Below are positions 1 to 7,041 of a stretch of DNA of 26,509 bases, piece after piece. The DNA comes from CAZUGA01 sp964619885 (GTDB lineage Bacteria; Pseudomonadota; Gammaproteobacteria; Methylococcales; UBA1147). Numbering within the stretch: the first letter of the stretch is position 1; each line of letters starts with the position of its first letter. The notes below the pieces were generated by a model. The model was not told where the DNA came from. It worked only from the letters and a program-made list of their open reading frames with translations, and did no database searches. The stretch is taken from contig CAZUGA010000054.1 in the NCBI GenBank assembly GCA_964619885.1, forward strand, positions 1 to 26,509. Direction: 5' to 3'. Made by a program: the position numbers and the translations under genes.

Positions 1-460
1 GGAGAATATCAGTTCACAACTATTTCTATAGATGGTACGGACGGACGCTTACGGTACTGTCTCAAATAGCGGAAATTACAATACCTACGATGTCACCACC
101 GGAATCAATGCATTATTGGCGGGTGGCACCAGTAAGACTGGAATTTATAATGATTTGGGTTCTGGAACCGGGTTTGGTTCGCGCAATATTGGCGGGAACG
201 AAGACCGCACAATCATTGATATCGTATTGAACCAAGCGGCAATTGCAGCGTTGAACGCAGCCAACGGATTGTGGGCAATAGGCGGTTCCTATGCAAGCTC
301 TGGATATGCATTCGGCTATACCGGCTACAGTTCCAACGTAAGACAACTGGTACTGGACATTCAACCCAGGGCATCGGTTCCAGAACCAGGCGTGTTTGCG
401 TTGATTACTCTAGGCTTTGCGGGGCTATTCGGCTTCAATCGCCGCCGTGCCTTCAGTTAA
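1..460 (+). CDS. PEP-CTERM sorting domain protein, 3' part, apparent frameshift
   Basis: This is the C-terminal part of a secreted or surface protein carrying a PEP-CTERM anchor. The tail has VPEPG, then a hydrophobic stretch (FALITLGFAGLFGF), then a basic RRR end, which is the signal handled by exosortase systems. The 5' end lies outside the window. Frame 1 from base 1 reads GEYQFTTISIDGTDG and then hits a stop at 67-69. The frame containing the PEP-CTERM tail is closed upstream by TAG at 29-31, with an ATG at 32. The two frames join naturally if one copy of the tandem ACGGACGG near 37-44 is removed, giving ...SIDGTDAYGTVSNSG.... I therefore read this as one gene with a 4-bp duplication, either a real frameshift or a sequence error, rather than a 142-residue gene starting at 32. 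The PEP-CTERM call is confident. The function of the ectodomain is unknown. Confidence 0.75.
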
Positions 461-480
461 ATACAACAACCTAGATCTAC

Positions 481-508
481 AAAAAAAGTCCCATTTGGGG
501 CTTTTTTT
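481..508. terminator. Bidirectional Rho-independent terminator
   Basis: A-tract, AAAAAAAGTCCC, ATTT loop, GGGGCTTTTTTT. A 12-bp stem including one T-G wobble on the plus strand is flanked by A and T tracts on either side, so it can terminate in both directions. It sits exactly between the convergent PEP-CTERM gene and hslO. Confidence 0.9.
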
Positions 509-536
509 GGATCGATTCTTATTTTATACGCTGAAA

Positions 537-1406
537 TCACTGACTACGCGTTGGTGATTTGACCACTGAAGATTTAGCGAAAACCCGACCCATATCTACA
601 CTATCAAATTGATAACGTCGATTGCAAAACTCGCAATCGACATCAATAACACCTCGTTCCTGCAAAATCGAATCGACCTCATTTCGCCCTAGAGCGTATA
701 AGGTATTTTCAATTCGCTTTGAAGAACATTTGCAACGAAAAACAATCGGTTCAGCTTCGAACAAGCGAACTTGTTCTTGATTAAACAGCCGATATAACAA
801 TGTCTCGCCGGAAAGATCTAACAACTCTTTATCGGTAACCGTATCTGCCAAAATTTTCACCCGCTCCCAATCATCCTCTTGACCTGAATGAGACGGCAAT
901 TCCTGGATCAACAATCCTACCGCTCTACGTTGATCTGCAGCCAACCAGATTCCGGTTCGTAATTGTTCTGATTCGGTAAAATAGGTTTCTAACGCGCCAG
1001 CTAAATCAGCTCCTTGCAAAGAAACAATTCCTTGGTATGGTTCATTCTGCTCGGATTCAATCGTTAATATCATTCTGCCTTCGCCAAATACATCCGAAAG
1101 CGGACCTGTAGGCACCCCATCGGTCCATCGAGCGAGTCCCCGTATAGATTTACCGTTGGTTGCTTGAGCAACCAATGTAGTCAACGGACCGGTTGCCTGG
1201 ACTTGCAAAATCAACGATCCATTGAATTTGATCGTGCCGGTCAATAACACGACCGAGGCTAGGCTCTGCCCTAATTGAAATTTAACCGCAGCGGGGTATT
1301 CTCTGGTCGCCAATACCGCTTGCCAGCTATGGTCGAGGCTAACAACTTCCCCGCGAACCCCCAACCCTTCAAATATAAAACGCTGAAACTTATCTTGGTG
1401 AATCAT
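537..1406 (-). CDS. hslO: Hsp33 redox-activated holdase chaperone
   Basis: Hsp33 is a cytoplasmic chaperone activated by oxidation. Zinc release and disulfide formation at four cysteines unfold the linker and expose a client-binding surface. The family's C-terminal CxC...CxxC zinc centre is visible: C225, C227, C258 and C261 when counted from the ATG at 1406. The N-terminal core is of normal type (GQSLASVVLLTGTIKFNG; VARxTNG-like segment). The length of 289 aa fits the family. The frame is open to a TTG at 1421, but I chose the ATG at 1406 because MIHQDKFQRFIFEG matches the usual N terminus. It is transcribed alone, convergent with the upstream PEP-CTERM gene and divergent from msrA. Pairing with msrA, another oxidative protein-damage gene, is suggestive of shared stress function. 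Confidence 0.95.
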   Translation of the reverse strand: MIHQDKFQRFIFEGLGVRGEVVSLDHSWQAVLATREYPAAVKFQLGQSLASVVLLTGTIKFNGSLILQVQATGPLTTLVAQATNGKSIRGLARWTDGVPTGPLSDVFGEGRMILTIESEQNEPYQGIVSLQGADLAGALETYFTESEQLRTGIWLAADQRRAVGLLIQELPSHSGQEDDWERVKILADTVTDKELLDLSGETLLYRLFNQEQVRLFEAEPIVFRCKCSSKRIENTLYALGRNEVDSILQERGVIDVDCEFCNRRYQFDSVDMGRVFAKSSVVKSPTRSQ

Positions 1407-1575
1407 TAAACGGCCATGCAATAAGTTAGATTAACAGTTTGATCTGGCAATCAGAACAAAATTTGGGTACGTTTACAATTGTCCTTTAGATAAGTATGAC
1501 CAATTTGCTTGCCACACGCCTAACCAACTTGTTCTAATACGGGCTTATACCAACGATCGATAGAGATATAGAGTT

Positions 1576-2220
1576 ATGCGATTTTTCGGTAAAAATAACT
1601 TAATGCCCGCGGCCGAAGACGCACTGCCAGGCAGAAGCGAAGCAATGGCGATAACCAATCGTCATTTTGTAACGGGACACCCAATCAAACCTCCATTACC
1701 GCAAAACATGCATTTGGCGATGTTCGGTTTGGGTTGTTTTTGGGGTGCCGAACGAAAATTCTGGCAAATACCCGGTGTTTATTCCACGGCTGTAGGTTAT
1801 GCGGGTGGGTTTACACCAAATCCGAGCTACCAGGAAGTCTGCACGGGAAACACCGGACACAACGAAACCGTACTTGTTATTTTTGACCCAACGATTGTTT
1901 TTTTCAAAAGGTTGCTAGAGGTCTTCTGGGAATCGCACAACCCGACCCAAGGGATGCAACAGGGAAATGATACAGGCACGCAATACCGATCGGGAATCTA
2001 TTGCTATAATAACGATCAAATATCCATGGCCGAACGGTCTTTAGATCATTATCAACATCGTCTAAAGGCTGCCGGTTACCCGCCAATTACAACCGAAATT
2101 ATTGAAGCACCCTATTTTTATTATGCAGAGGATTATCATCAGCAATATTTGGCAAAAAATCCAGAGGGTTATTGCGGACTTGGGGGAACAGGCGTTGATT
2201 GCAATATCGATAATTACTGA
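1576..2220 (+). CDS. msrA: Peptide-methionine (S)-S-oxide reductase
   Basis: MsrA reduces the S epimer of methionine sulfoxide in proteins, using thioredoxin as final reductant. The catalytic GCFWG motif is present with C54, followed by the typical VGYAGG and HDPTQ-like (SHNPTQ) segments and the TGTQYRSGIY motif. Two C-terminal resolving cysteines (C200 in EGYCGLGGTG and C209) give the three-cysteine arrangement of the long E. coli-type MsrA. Length is 214 aa, as expected for that subgroup, including a roughly 45-residue N-terminal extension. It stands alone on the plus strand with no msrB nearby. Identification is secure; the exact start is less so, because no strong ribosome binding site precedes the ATG. 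Confidence 0.95.
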   Translation: MRFFGKNNLMPAAEDALPGRSEAMAITNRHFVTGHPIKPPLPQNMHLAMFGLGCFWGAERKFWQIPGVYSTAVGYAGGFTPNPSYQEVCTGNTGHNETVLVIFDPTIVFFKRLLEVFWESHNPTQGMQQGNDTGTQYRSGIYCYNNDQISMAERSLDHYQHRLKAAGYPPITTEIIEAPYFYYAEDYHQQYLAKNPEGYCGLGGTGVDCNIDNY

Positions 2221-2296
2221 AACTCAGAACCTCGGTGAAATACACTGAATTTATAGCGTTATCCAAAATCTATACAAAAATAAAATTCCTCGACAA

Positions 2297-2401
2297 ATAA
2301 AAAAGGACTGGGTGGTCTCTACGCGACCACGCAGTCCATCAAGAGGAGGAAATGCACTTGGTTGTGCGCAGCTCAAACCGGATGACTTATCCAGTGAACT
2401 T
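2297..2401 (-). ncRNA. Sibling small RNA, copy 1 (anti-SD type)
   Basis: This is a predicted RNA of about 105 nt on the minus strand. The 5' end is inferred about 7 nt downstream of a TATTAT -10 element at 2408-2413. Visible parts in order: a hairpin CUGGAU/AUCCGG; a short hairpin GCAC/GUGC; an unpaired segment UUUCCUCCUCUUGAU whose CCUCCUCUU (plus-strand 2341-2349) is complementary to strong Shine-Dalgarno sequences; and a terminator stem (2305-2337) with GGACUG/CAGUCC and GUGGUC/GACCAC arms followed by UUUUUU. There is no credible reading frame. Two related copies follow at 2543-2648 and 2859-2960. The arrangement resembles sibling anti-SD small RNAs known from Neisseria and Rhodobacter, but I recognise no named family. 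Confidence 0.75.
2299..2337 (-). terminator. Terminator of small RNA copy 1
   Basis: On the minus strand, a 6-bp GGACTG/CAGTCC outer stem and a 6-bp GTGGTC/GACCAC inner stem are separated by a single C-C mismatch. The loop is GCGTAGA and the stem is followed by TTTTTT. There is no T tract on the plus strand, so the signal is directional and fixes the orientation of the RNA. Confidence 0.85.
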
Positions 2402-2407
2402 ATGCTT

Positions 2408-2453
2408 ATAATATCAATGGCTTGCCTGGAAATAAATGTGGCATATTGTCGCA
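2408..2453 (-). promoter_or_regulatory. Promoter of small RNA copy 1 with RegA-box-like site
   Basis: Read on the minus strand: TGCGACAATATGCCACA at 2437-2453, then a fixed gap, then TGATATTAT with the -10 hexamer at 2408-2413. No good -35 hexamer is present and the box abuts the -35 position, as expected for an activator-dependent promoter. The box-to--10 distance is the same in all three copies. Confidence 0.7.
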
Positions 2454-2542
2454 CCGTAGGAATCGCATTCACGATATATCTAGCACGCCATTAAAACGCC
2501 TAAAAATAGTTTTGGGAGAGCACAATTAAAATAAAGTCCGCC

Positions 2543-2648
2543 CAAATAGAATGGACCGGGAGATTGCCGTGAAATCTCGCGATCCATCAAGAGGAGGCTA
2601 TGCGCGAACGCATAGACTTAATCAGGAAGTAATACAAATATTCAGCCT
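2543..2648 (-). ncRNA. Sibling small RNA, copy 2
   Basis: This second unit of about 105 nt has the same order of elements on the minus strand: a 5' leader; a perfect 7-bp hairpin CUAUGCG/CGCAUAG closed by UUCG; the conserved CCUCCUCUUGAUGG core (anti-SD at plus 2589-2597); and a terminator-like stem at 2551-2587 (AUGGAUCG/CGGUCCAU plus GAGAUU/AAUCUC with a C-C mismatch between them). The stem sequence differs from copy 1 but pairing is kept, which supports RNA function. Two features are weak: the -10 is TAGGGT, and the U tract after the stem is interrupted (UUCUAUUU). It may be expressed poorly, use a different partner, or be decaying. Confidence 0.65.
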
Positions 2649-2654
2649 AGTTTC

Positions 2655-2700
2655 ACCCTATCAATCATTTGTCAAATAGAAAATGTGGCATATTGTCGCA
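2655..2700 (-). promoter_or_regulatory. Promoter of small RNA copy 2 with RegA-box-like site
   Basis: The 17-bp box TGCGACAATATGCCACA at 2684-2700 is identical to copy 1. It lies the same distance from a TGATAGGGT element, with the hexamer at 2655-2660. The hexamer is a poor sigma-70 -10. Confidence 0.55.
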
Positions 2701-2856
2701 CCCCGGCCAAATTGGAAACTTATGCTTAAAGATCTTTTAACAATGACGGAAAATATTAGAAAATTAGTGCCCTAAAGCCTCTGTTAGTAAATATCAGTAT
2801 TAAATCGACATTAGCACAAAGCCAACCAGTAACAACGTGGAATTTACATATGCTCT

Positions 2857-2898
2857 AAAGAAAAACGGACTGGGGATCGCCGTAAGATCCCTCAGTCC
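2857..2898 (-). terminator. Terminator of small RNA copy 3
   Basis: A 12-bp stem with one bulged A and loop TTACGGC on the minus strand, followed by GTTTTTCTTT. It is homologous in position and architecture to the copy 1 terminator. Confidence 0.8.
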
Positions 2899-2960
2899 AT
2901 CAAGAGGAGGATATGCACTTAGTGCATAGACTTATTAGGGGTAAGTATCCTAATGAGCTG
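2859..2960 (-). ncRNA. Sibling small RNA, copy 3
   Basis: This third unit of about 100 nt lies nearest regB. On the minus strand it has a 5' hairpin UUAGG/CCUAA; a 7-bp hairpin UAUGCAC/GUGCAUA with a UAA loop; the conserved CCUCCUCUUGAUGG core (anti-SD at plus 2902-2910); and a terminator stem at 2867-2898 (GGACUG/CAGUCC and GGGAUC/GAUCCC with one bulged A). A U-rich tail follows (GUUUUUCUUU). The inner stem differs from copies 1 and 2 at several positions with pairing retained. The start is inferred from the -10 TATTAT at 2967-2972. This copy and copy 1 have the best promoters and terminators. Confidence 0.75.
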
Positions 2961-2966
2961 GTAACT

Positions 2967-3012
2967 ATAATATCAGCACATTGTCAAGCTTGGAATGTGG
3001 CAAATTGTCGCA
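2967..3012 (-). promoter_or_regulatory. Promoter of small RNA copy 3 with RegA-box-like site
   Basis: Minus strand: TGCGACAATTTGCCACA at 2996-3012 (one base different from the other two boxes), then TGATATTAT with the -10 at 2967-2972. The box lies 60 bp upstream of the regB start codon on the opposite strand, so one bound regulator could act on both the small RNA and regBA. Confidence 0.7.
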
Positions 3013-3072
3013 TCCTGCGCTGAGCACTTAGAGGATGCTAGAATAACGTCTGTGACTACCGCCTAGCCTCAG

Positions 3073-4419
3073 ATGCACAAAAAATTTGCAGAAAGCCCGG
3101 ATCTATCCGCACGCCAAAACCTTAAATGGTTATTATTACTCCGCTGGTTCGTAATTACAGCGGTTTGTTTGATGGTTTCAGTGTCAATCTTTGTGGTAGG
3201 TTTTCCGCTACCCCGAGATCCACTCTGGACGTTGATTTCCATTACAATAGTGGTCAATTCGTTAACTTGGTTCCGGATTCATTCTTTTCGGCCAATTCGC
3301 GAACACGAACTCTTTCTACATTTGGTACTAGACGTATTGGCGATTACCGCTTTGCTTTATTTCACTGGCGGCGGCACCAATCCACTCAGTTGGTTCTTTT
3401 TATTACCGCTTATTATTACGGCAACTATCCTGCCACAAATTTACACATGGTTGATGGTGGGATTAACGTCAATATGCTACACGGTACTGATCGGTTATCA
3501 CATTCCACTGCCAGATTTGCCGTCGCAAGTTGATAACGAGAACATTCCGCAATCGATATTGGATATGCAATCCAATTACGATCTTGATCTACACGTATTT
3601 GCGCTATGGTTCGGCTACCTGCTGATCGCTGGTATCGTTGCCTATTTTATTGTAGAAATGGCCAATACTTTGCGCGAACGCGAACGCAAACTTTCGGAAA
3701 TACGAGAACAAGCATTACGCGATGAGCGGGTTATCGCATTGGGTACATTGGCGGCTGGCGCTGCACATGAAATGGGCACGCCGCTCGGAACAATAGCGAT
3801 CCTGTCCCACGAATTGCAACAACAATACGACACGGAAGAATACGGCGATCTTGGTGAAAAAATGAAAATTCTTCGCGAACAAAGCGACCGCTGCAAAGAT
3901 GCCCTCTCTATACTTTCAGCCTCGGCTGGCGAATTAAGAGCTGATTCAGGCCACGTTCTGCCGGTGGGCACCTACCTCAAAGAGGTACTCGCACAGTGGC
4001 AAAGTCAACAACCCAATACCAAATTGGAATACCACGTGGATGGTAGTCAACCGGAACCCAATATCTTGGCAGAAAGGACCTTAACCCATGCGCTGGTCAA
4101 TATATTAAATAATGCCGGGGAAGTTTCACCACAACTAATTATTTTAAAAGCACGGTGGACTACATCGAAGCTCAGATTGGAAATTCTCGACCACGGCCCT
4201 GGAATCAGCCCTGAAGTGGCCGCCAACATTGGCAAAACCCCGATGAGCACGAAAAAACAAGGTTTGGGTGTGGGACTATTCCTGGCCAGCACCACTATCA
4301 GTCGAATGGGGGGTAGTTTGGAATTGATCAATGTTGACAGCGGCGGCGCATGTACCCTAATCGAACTGCCAGTCATAGCATCCACTGAACTTCAAACCAG
4401 CGAGGTAGACTATGTCTAA
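3073..4419 (+). CDS. regB: Redox-sensing histidine kinase RegB/PrrB/ActS family
   Basis: This is a membrane sensor kinase of the RegBA (PrrBA) global redox system, which adjusts respiration and energy metabolism to electron-transport state. Roughly six hydrophobic segments cover residues 18-195. The ubiquinone-binding heptapeptide is present as GGGTNPL (99-105), between two segments. The H-box AAGAAHEMGTPLG has the phospho-acceptor H232, and the redox-active cysteine of the family is preserved as C274 in SDRCKDA. ATP-binding motifs follow: NILNNAGE, DHGPGI and GLGVGLFLAS. The 448-residue length fits. The stop overlaps the regA start by 8 bp, so the two genes are co-translated. No senC/prrC homologue is in the window. 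No strong SD precedes the ATG at 3073. Identification is strong because every diagnostic motif is present. Confidence 0.93.
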   Translation: MHKKFAESPDLSARQNLKWLLLLRWFVITAVCLMVSVSIFVVGFPLPRDPLWTLISITIVVNSLTWFRIHSFRPIREHELFLHLVLDVLAITALLYFTGGGTNPLSWFFLLPLIITATILPQIYTWLMVGLTSICYTVLIGYHIPLPDLPSQVDNENIPQSILDMQSNYDLDLHVFALWFGYLLIAGIVAYFIVEMANTLRERERKLSEIREQALRDERVIALGTLAAGAAHEMGTPLGTIAILSHELQQQYDTEEYGDLGEKMKILREQSDRCKDALSILSASAGELRADSGHVLPVGTYLKEVLAQWQSQQPNTKLEYHVDGSQPEPNILAERTLTHALVNILNNAGEVSPQLIILKARWTTSKLRLEILDHGPGISPEVAANIGKTPMSTKKQGLGVGLFLASTTISRMGGSLELINVDSGGACTLIELPVIASTELQTSEVDYV

Positions 4420-4972
4420 AAACAGAACACTGCCGAATAATGACCACCCACGAATTTTGCTGGTCGATGATGACGAAACCTTTTGTGCAGTTCTGAGCCA
4501 AGCATTAAAACGCAGAGAATACGATGTTTTGGTCGCGCAGAATGTCGCCCAGGGCGTTGAAATAGCGGAACAAAGTTTGCCTGAATTCGCCGTTATCGAT
4601 TTACGGATCGGCTACGATTCCGGGCTGGAATTGGTCAAAAAACTCAAAGACCTCGATGCAAACACGCACATCGTTATGCTGACCGGCTACGCCAGTATTG
4701 CCACAGCTGTAGAAGCCATCAAACTAGGCGCAACGCATTACCTGACCAAACCGGCCGACGCCGATGAAATAGTCAACGCGCTAAACCGCAAGAAAGGCGA
4801 TACATCGGTCTCGGTCAAAGAACGCCCGTTGTCGGTTAAGCGCTTGGAATGGGAACATTTGCAGAAAGTCTTGATGGAACACGGCGGTAACATCTCGGCC
4901 GCGGCCAGGGCACTCGGGATGCACCGCCGGACCCTGCAACGCAAACTGGACAAGCGGCCCGTGAGAGAATAG
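4412..4972 (+). CDS. regA: Redox response regulator RegA/PrrA/ActR family
   Basis: This is the DNA-binding partner of RegB. The receiver domain (about 14-130) has the acidic pocket D19/D20/D21, phospho-acceptor D63 in VIDLRIG, and the TKPAD lysine. The C-terminal Fis-type helix-turn-helix ends in ARALGMHRRTLQRKLDKR, nearly the signature recognition helix of the RegA family. Length is 186 aa, as in known RegA proteins. The ATG at 4412 overlaps the regB stop. The conserved recognition helix implies a conserved target, with half sites of GCGRC/GNCGC type. Boxes resembling this stand three times just upstream of the operon, in front of the small RNA units. That link is inference; the family call is firm. 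Confidence 0.94.
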   Translation: MSKNRTLPNNDHPRILLVDDDETFCAVLSQALKRREYDVLVAQNVAQGVEIAEQSLPEFAVIDLRIGYDSGLELVKKLKDLDANTHIVMLTGYASIATAVEAIKLGATHYLTKPADADEIVNALNRKKGDTSVSVKERPLSVKRLEWEHLQKVLMEHGGNISAAARALGMHRRTLQRKLDKRPVRE

Positions 4973-4999
4973 CCGCAAAAGTCAATCCGAACGGTTCTA

Positions 5000-5830
5000 T
5001 TATTCCGTACGCTTTTTGAACTTTGGCAACATCACTTTAGCTTCATCCCACAACGCGTCCAGTTCATCCAGCTCACAATCGTCCAAACTTCGATTTTGAG
5101 CAGCAACGCATTTTTCAATATATTTAAAACGTTGGCTAAATTTTCGGCTACTCGCTCTCAATGCGGTTTCCGGCTCTACCGACATGTGACGGGCGAGATT
5201 GACCGCGACGAATAATAAATCGCCTATTTCCTCGCGAATATGCTGACCGTCGCCAGAGTCAAAGGCCTCACGAACTTCCTCTAGCTCTTCCAAAACCTTG
5301 TCGAATACCGGCGCTGCATCCTGCCAATCAAATCCGTGCCGCGCAGCTCGACTTTGCAATTTCTCCGCTTGCATCAATGCCGGCAAGCTTTGCGCGACAC
5401 CATCTAATATGCTGCTCGCATCGCTATCACGTACAATCGCTTTCTGCTGGCGTTCATCCGCCTTCGCTTGCTCCCAAGCGGCTGAACGTTGTTCGTCGTT
5501 GTCGTATTCAACTCCGGCAAAAACGTGTGGGTGGCGCCGAGTTAACTTGTCGCCAATACGCCCGGCAACCGATTCGAAATCGAACAATTCTTTTTCTGCA
5601 GCCAACTGCGAATGAAAAACAACCTGCAACAATAAATCGCCCAACTCTTCCTCTAGATCTTTATAATCCTGGCGTTCGATCGCATCGACAACTTCATGTG
5701 TTTCTTCCAGCAAATACGGTATCAGGCTGTCGAAATCCTGTTTTTGGTCCCAAGGGCAACCCAAATCCGGATCCCGTAAAGTCGCCATAATCCGCAAAAG
5801 TTGATCGGTATTTCTTAGTACACCCGACAT
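5000..5830 (-). CDS. mazG: Nucleoside triphosphate pyrophosphohydrolase MazG
   Basis: MazG hydrolyses NTPs and dNTPs to monophosphate and pyrophosphate and thereby cleans the nucleotide pool. Two tandem MazG domains are visible. The first has EETHEVVDAIE and EELGDLLLQVVFH; the second has LEELEEVREAF and EEIGDLLFVAVNLAR. The acidic clusters are the Mg2+-binding EExxE...ExxD motifs. The frame is open to 5950, but the start MSGVLRNTDQLL at 5830 gives 276 aa, near the usual length, and avoids overlap with the upstream kinase gene, which ends at 5853. An AAGG purine run precedes this ATG. The 22-bp gap suggests one transcript with the upstream PfkB-family gene. It is convergent with regA. Confidence 0.95.
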   Translation of the reverse strand: MSGVLRNTDQLLRIMATLRDPDLGCPWDQKQDFDSLIPYLLEETHEVVDAIERQDYKDLEEELGDLLLQVVFHSQLAAEKELFDFESVAGRIGDKLTRRHPHVFAGVEYDNDEQRSAAWEQAKADERQQKAIVRDSDASSILDGVAQSLPALMQAEKLQSRAARHGFDWQDAAPVFDKVLEELEEVREAFDSGDGQHIREEIGDLLFVAVNLARHMSVEPETALRASSRKFSQRFKYIEKCVAAQNRSLDDCELDELDALWDEAKVMLPKFKKRTE

Positions 5831-5852
5831 CGGCCTTGGTCCCTGTTCCAAC

Positions 5853-6785
5853 CTAAAACTGGTACCCGTAATTCTCCAAAAATCGATCTTTAAATTCAAC
5901 AATGGAAAAATTATGATTCTGCGTACCTTCGGTCTCAACTTTAATCGCACCCATTAACGAAGCGATCCGCCCCGTGGTCACCCAGTCCATATCCTCCATC
6001 ATACCGAATAGCAATCCTGCCCGGTATGCATCGCCACATCCCGTAGGATCCGCTGCTTGCACCGGCTTGGCCGCCGCAATATCAATACATTGTCCCTCGG
6101 TAAATATTTGTGAACCTTGGGCACCACGGGTTACGATAACCGCTTCCACCCGTTGGCTGATTTGCTCTGGCGATAATCCGGTGCGCTCCTCCATCAATTG
6201 CGCCTCGTAGTCATTCAACGTGACCCATTTAGCTCGATCCAAAAACCCTAATAATTCGTCGCCGTCGAACATTGGCATCCCCTGACCTGGATCAAAAATA
6301 AACGGTATTCCTGCGTTGGCAAACTCCTCTGCGTGTTGAATCATTCCCTCTTTCCCATCAGGTGCAACCATGCCTATACAAATGCCGCGGTCAGATGGTA
6401 TTGATTGGCTTTCCGATAACGACATCGCACCCGGATGAAACGCGGTAATCTGGTTGTCGTCCAAATCGGTCGTAATATACGCTTGAGCGGTATAACTCTG
6501 GTCAATCTGATGGATAAATTCGGTCCTGATCCCACAATCATCCATCCATTTCGCATAGGGTTGAAAATCCTGCCCAACCGTCGCCATCGGCAGCGGTTCG
6601 CCACCCAATAATTTTAGGTTGTAGGCAATATTTCCGGCGCAACCGCCAAATTCCCTTCGTAATTCGGGAACCAGAAAACACACATTTAAGATGTGAACTT
6701 TATCTGGAATAATATGGTTTTTAAATTGGTCATGAAAAACCATGATGGTATCGTAGGCCATAGATCCACAAATCAATGCACTCAT
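5853..6785 (-). CDS. PfkB-family kinase, probable adenosine kinase
   Basis: This is a ribokinase-fold sugar or nucleoside kinase of 310 aa. The N-terminal PfkB signature GGCAGNIAYNLKLLG (48-62) and the C-terminal anion-hole and catalytic motif DPTGCGDAYRAG (catalytic D252) are intact. The insert after strand 2 (DKVHILNVCFLVPELRREFGG) and the YITTDLDDNQITAFHPGAM segment are typical of the proteobacterial PfkB group annotated as adenosine kinase, which salvages adenosine to AMP. The substrate is inferred from that resemblance, and another nucleoside or sugar is possible. The gene is upstream of mazG, probably in the same transcript, which is consistent with nucleotide metabolism. Confidence 0.85.
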   Translation of the reverse strand: MSALICGSMAYDTIMVFHDQFKNHIIPDKVHILNVCFLVPELRREFGGCAGNIAYNLKLLGGEPLPMATVGQDFQPYAKWMDDCGIRTEFIHQIDQSYTAQAYITTDLDDNQITAFHPGAMSLSESQSIPSDRGICIGMVAPDGKEGMIQHAEEFANAGIPFIFDPGQGMPMFDGDELLGFLDRAKWVTLNDYEAQLMEERTGLSPEQISQRVEAVIVTRGAQGSQIFTEGQCIDIAAAKPVQAADPTGCGDAYRAGLLFGMMEDMDWVTTGRIASLMGAIKVETEGTQNHNFSIVEFKDRFLENYGYQF

Positions 6786-7041
6786 TCTGTCTTTTATCCC
6801 CTTACTATTAAACTCAAAATATGGCTAGTATGCTTCTGAAAGTGTTAAGTTTTCATTAGTCTTACCAGAATCAAATATTACTACGACAATCAGAATTTAC
6901 TACGGACTAGAAGCATTTTTAACTCGTTTTTAACGACCATGTCGAGCAGTAAAACCTAACAGAAATTTAACTATACTTTAGAGTTAACCAATTCCTAAAC
7001 CAGTTATACGCATGGCCCCCAGCCGTTAGCCGGGCTCCTTT

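Noticed and set aside
2437..2453. Sigma-54 promoter on the plus strand (TGTGGCATATTGTCGCA resembles TGGCAC-N5-TTGC)
   Set aside because: The GG-to-GC spacing is one base short and the box instead lies at a constant distance from sigma-70-type -10 elements on the minus strand.
2312..2494. Open frames on both strands over small RNA copy 1 (60 and 73 codons)
   Set aside because: They run through the promoter box, hairpins and terminator; no SD, no similarity to known proteins, and the same region repeats with conserved RNA structure but broken frames in copies 2 and 3.
6784..7041. Possible sigma-70 promoter (TATACT at 6972-6977) before the REC-PP2C-HATPase gene
   Set aside because: The -10 is good but no acceptable -35 lies at 16-18 bp, so it is not listed as a feature.
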